Of a stretch of 64,000 nt of DNA, positions 61,342 to 64,000 are shown piece after piece; position 1 is the stretch's first letter; every line of letters begins with the position of its first letter. The notes beneath the pieces are model-generated. The model saw nothing but the letters and a program-made list of their open reading frames with translations, made no database searches and had not been told where the DNA came from. The position numbers and the translations under genes were made by a program. Origin of the DNA: Datnioides undecimradiatus (lineage: Eukaryota > Chordata > Actinopteri > Lobotiformes > Datnioididae); assembly GCA_008933995.1 (NCBI GenBank), contig WARS01000032.1, positions 5,813,133-5,877,132 of the forward strand, read 5' to 3'.

Positions 61342-64000
61342 AACGGATGAAACGACCTTTTGGGCTCTTCTCCCTTCTAATCCACTTAGTGTTGTCTACC
61401 TTCTGCCCACACACCAACCCAGACAGCTCCTGTCTGAATGCGGGGACATTTATACTGTGTGTGGTGTTGTTCAACAAACAGTCATTCCAACATTCATATT
61501 ATTATTAGCCCGGTGAAAGTAAATTGTTTTTGTAGATGTGATGTTTGTTGAGGGAGTCATTTGAGGACTGGAGGAGAGTCGCCCCCCCCCCCTTAATGAA
61601 CAAGCAGCACATAGTTTTTATTTTTATTTTTTTGTCTTGTGGGGTTTTATCTTTGCTTGTTTTTAGCTTTTGTTTGTTGTGCTGTTGCTCCTCTGCGGCT
61701 GTCAGGCATTGTTCTTGATGCACTCTGCATCCTCCGCTGATGTTCAGTTTCAATGCAATTTTAGCTGACTTTGATGCAGTTAGAGAACTGAGCCTGGAGT
61801 TTGGCTTTCTTAGCTCGTGACACTTTTTGCTAACTAACTCTTAGTGTTGGTGGCGTCTCACTTCGCTACAGCTTCTCAGGAAAGACATACATCAGCACAG
61901 AGAAATCACAGGGACCTGTGAAGTATTTTGGGGATCACCTGGTTTGAGGCGATACAGTACAGTAGGAGGCTGCATGAGTCAGAAAGTGTCTCTCGTTTTG
62001 TGAAACATCATCCCCTGTACAAGCAGACAGTCATCAGCAGAGGGCTGATGCTTCCCCAAAGGATGATGAAGTGTGTGTTTGGTAAGGTATGTGTGTGAGA
62101 GAGAGTGCCATAAGCCTGTAGCTGTGCAGCAGACTCAGGTTGTCAGGAGTATATGAGAGGATTGAGACTGACAGTGTGAATATGTTACCTTGCATCCTCA
62201 GCTCAGCAGCCGTCTACTCAGAGAACAAGCATGCAGTCACTGTGTGTGAAAGTGTGAGTGTGACCTGGGCCAGTGTTTATCAAACTTCTGAAACTTAAAA
62301 TTAGAAATTAATTTAACAACCAACATATGACATTGAGTCATATCAGTAGCAACGCTTCACCCCTCATCATAGTGACTGACACGACTGATTGAAATGGAAA
62401 CAGACTAGATCTGGAAATGTGCATCAGAGACATCAGTCAATAAGGGGAAGTGCCTGGCAGCTTATAAGGTGACAATATGTCATATTTTAAGTTGATACTG
62501 TGAACTTGTTAGCAGCAAACACTTATTTACACCTCCTTTCTCTTTATCTGTGTCAAATCCTGTGGGAAATATCAGGCTCTTAAGCTGCTAAATGTTCACC
62601 AGCTAGTCACTATGTTTGTCAAGTCTGCTGTTTGGTGCTCATTTGGGTCACCACCATTCATCACCAAAACTGTCACATTGTTTTCACTATGTTATTTGAC
62701 ACATTGTCACTGTAAAAATATCAGTTATACACACTCTAATTTTGCAAGAAGCTAAACATTTTTAAATTCCAGTTCTGGCAGTTTGATAAATACAAGCTTT
62801 GGTGTGCATTTTCATTTTACACATACTGCACTAAATCTCCACCATATGAAGGAATTTAGTTGTGAATTTAGTCCTATATCCTTTAATATGCCAATAATAC
62901 AGGAACACCTTTAACATACACTGCAAACAAGCTTATTTTCACCCCACAGATCACTTTATTTCTAGACAAATACCTGAAACAGCAGAGTTTTTTATAACAG
63001 GAGTTTACATATACGTTATTTACTTTACTTGAATTAATGCTTAAATATTCCATACATCATTGAAAAACAACTGCAGCAGTCAAGTCAAAGGTTTGTGTTT
63101 TTGGCTCTAATCAGCTAAAGGTCAAACTAGGCAGCTTGTCAGTCTCAATCAGTTCACACTTGCTGCCTCAGTGACTCAGACTTCTTAGAGGAAGAGGATG
63201 CAGCTACGGTAGGATTGCATGGAGCGAAGCATCGTCATGAGTGTCGTTTCTCTTCGCAAACTCAAAACAACTGCAGTGTCCTTCACGCTGCAGCCCACTG
63301 AGCATTTTGGACGCTGTTGTTTATGGTCACATTGTCATCTGTCTCCGCGTGTCACTGTGATGATGACAGACAAATATTGGAGATGGTGTTGATGTTGACC
63401 AAGTGTTTTCATATTCTGTTAATTCTGTCAGCGTTCTTTCTGCTCTACTTTTTTATTCATATTTTATCTTTGTGTTCCCACTCCAGGCATTGTACGCCTC
63501 GTCACTGTGGGGATCCTGCTCTGTGAGCCTCCACCCAGGGCTTCCTCCGTTTTTGTTCTGCCTAATTATGTTGTGATGACAGTTTTCCTTTGTTATCGTT
63601 GCGAGTCTAAGTTTGGGTGTTGTTGTTTTTGTTTTTTCACTTACAATGTGGGTATTGTGCATTCATTTAGAGACCTAAAGTCTGATTAGAAGCAACACAA
63701 TTAAACTTGAGTTAACTTTTCAGACCAACAAAGGAAACTTTCATGTTAACTTAGACCAGCTGATATTAGTTCTGTATTAAAATATCCAAACTAAAGATTT
63801 ACACCATTTAACAAAAACATAAATCTTAATCTTAACCTTAAAGCTTTTAGCAAATTTACAGCTGTCTTCTCTCCTGATGTTTACATTCCTGTTTTCAGTG
63901 CAGCTGTGAGCTGCTAAGCTGTGTTCCACACTTGACTTGGGATTAAAATGGAGTGACTAAGCACAGATTTAATACTGGATTTATAGCTACTTTGCCATGG

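Larger units (their letters stand above)
41471..64000. other. Non-coding region, fourth part
   Basis: I can support no conserved coding exon in the last 22 kb. Content listed separately: repeats at 43917-44115, 59235-59295 and 60795-60860; the solo LTR at 47415-47872; and microsatellites. Pyrimidine-rich stretches occur at 42200-42320, 45120-45400, 52120-52300, 54900-55120, 55470-55640 and 56120-56620. Repeat-poor patches near 52310-52400 and 57480-57680 have homeodomain, POU and SOX-like words. The last 1 kb shows no recognisable feature. Confidence 0.5.

Noticed and set aside
12439-64000. Searched for OAZ1 (frameshift site), LINGO3, PEAK3 and microRNA sequences expected by synteny
   Set aside because: No TCC-TGA frameshift context with antizyme-like flanks, no leucine-rich-repeat frame and no familiar microRNA was seen; they may lie beyond the window or have been missed by eye.
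1-64000. CRISPR arrays, rRNA, functional tRNA genes, viral genes
   Set aside because: No direct-repeat/spacer array, no rRNA-like sequence, no complete tRNA cloverleaf and no recognisable viral protein frame was seen.

Overview
This is vertebrate, almost certainly teleost (probably percomorph), nuclear DNA. The evidence is intron-split genes with orthologues on human 19p13.3, several interspersed repeat families that I recognise from percomorph genomes, abundant CA/TG microsatellites, and long AT-rich non-coding stretches. Family names for the repeats come from memory and were not searched.

The left 12.5 kb is gene-dense and collinear with part of human 19p13.3. PLEKHJ1 (minus, six coding exons, 5593 down to 3086) is head-to-head with SF3A2 (plus, one untranslated and seven coding exons, CDS 7676-9696). 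SF3A2 is tail-to-tail with JSRP1 (minus, six exons, 12438 down to 10377). All three were rebuilt exon by exon with matching splice phases. AMH, which lies between SF3A2 and JSRP1 in mammals, is absent: the two stop codons are only about 680 bp apart. Left of PLEKHJ1 are a 509-bp inverted-repeat DNA element, a promoter-like segment with a CRE and an RFX X-box-like site, a possible first coding exon of a minus-strand gene with an apparent one-base frameshift, and an unexplained 131-codon open frame on the plus strand.

From about 12.5 kb to the end (51 kb) I can support no conserved protein-coding gene. This part looks like a gene desert or the intron/5' region of a long gene. It holds a few exon-like segments on the plus strand (13160-13339, 25655-25708, 29012-29052) that keep one open frame when joined. 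It also has a purine-rich 5'-exon-like block ending in a splice donor at 41470. By synteny a distal gene such as LINGO3 could lie to the right, but that is inference. The rest is diverged repeats, a solo LTR with perfect 6-bp target-site duplications (47415-47872), many dinucleotide microsatellites (some in inverted pairs), long polypyrimidine tracts, and patches that might be conserved regulatory DNA.

The three genes do unrelated jobs: a PH-domain adaptor, a core U2 snRNP splicing factor, and a junctional sarcoplasmic-reticulum protein of striated muscle. Their proximity is conserved synteny, not a pathway. I found no clearly new biological system; the best leads are listed as findings.
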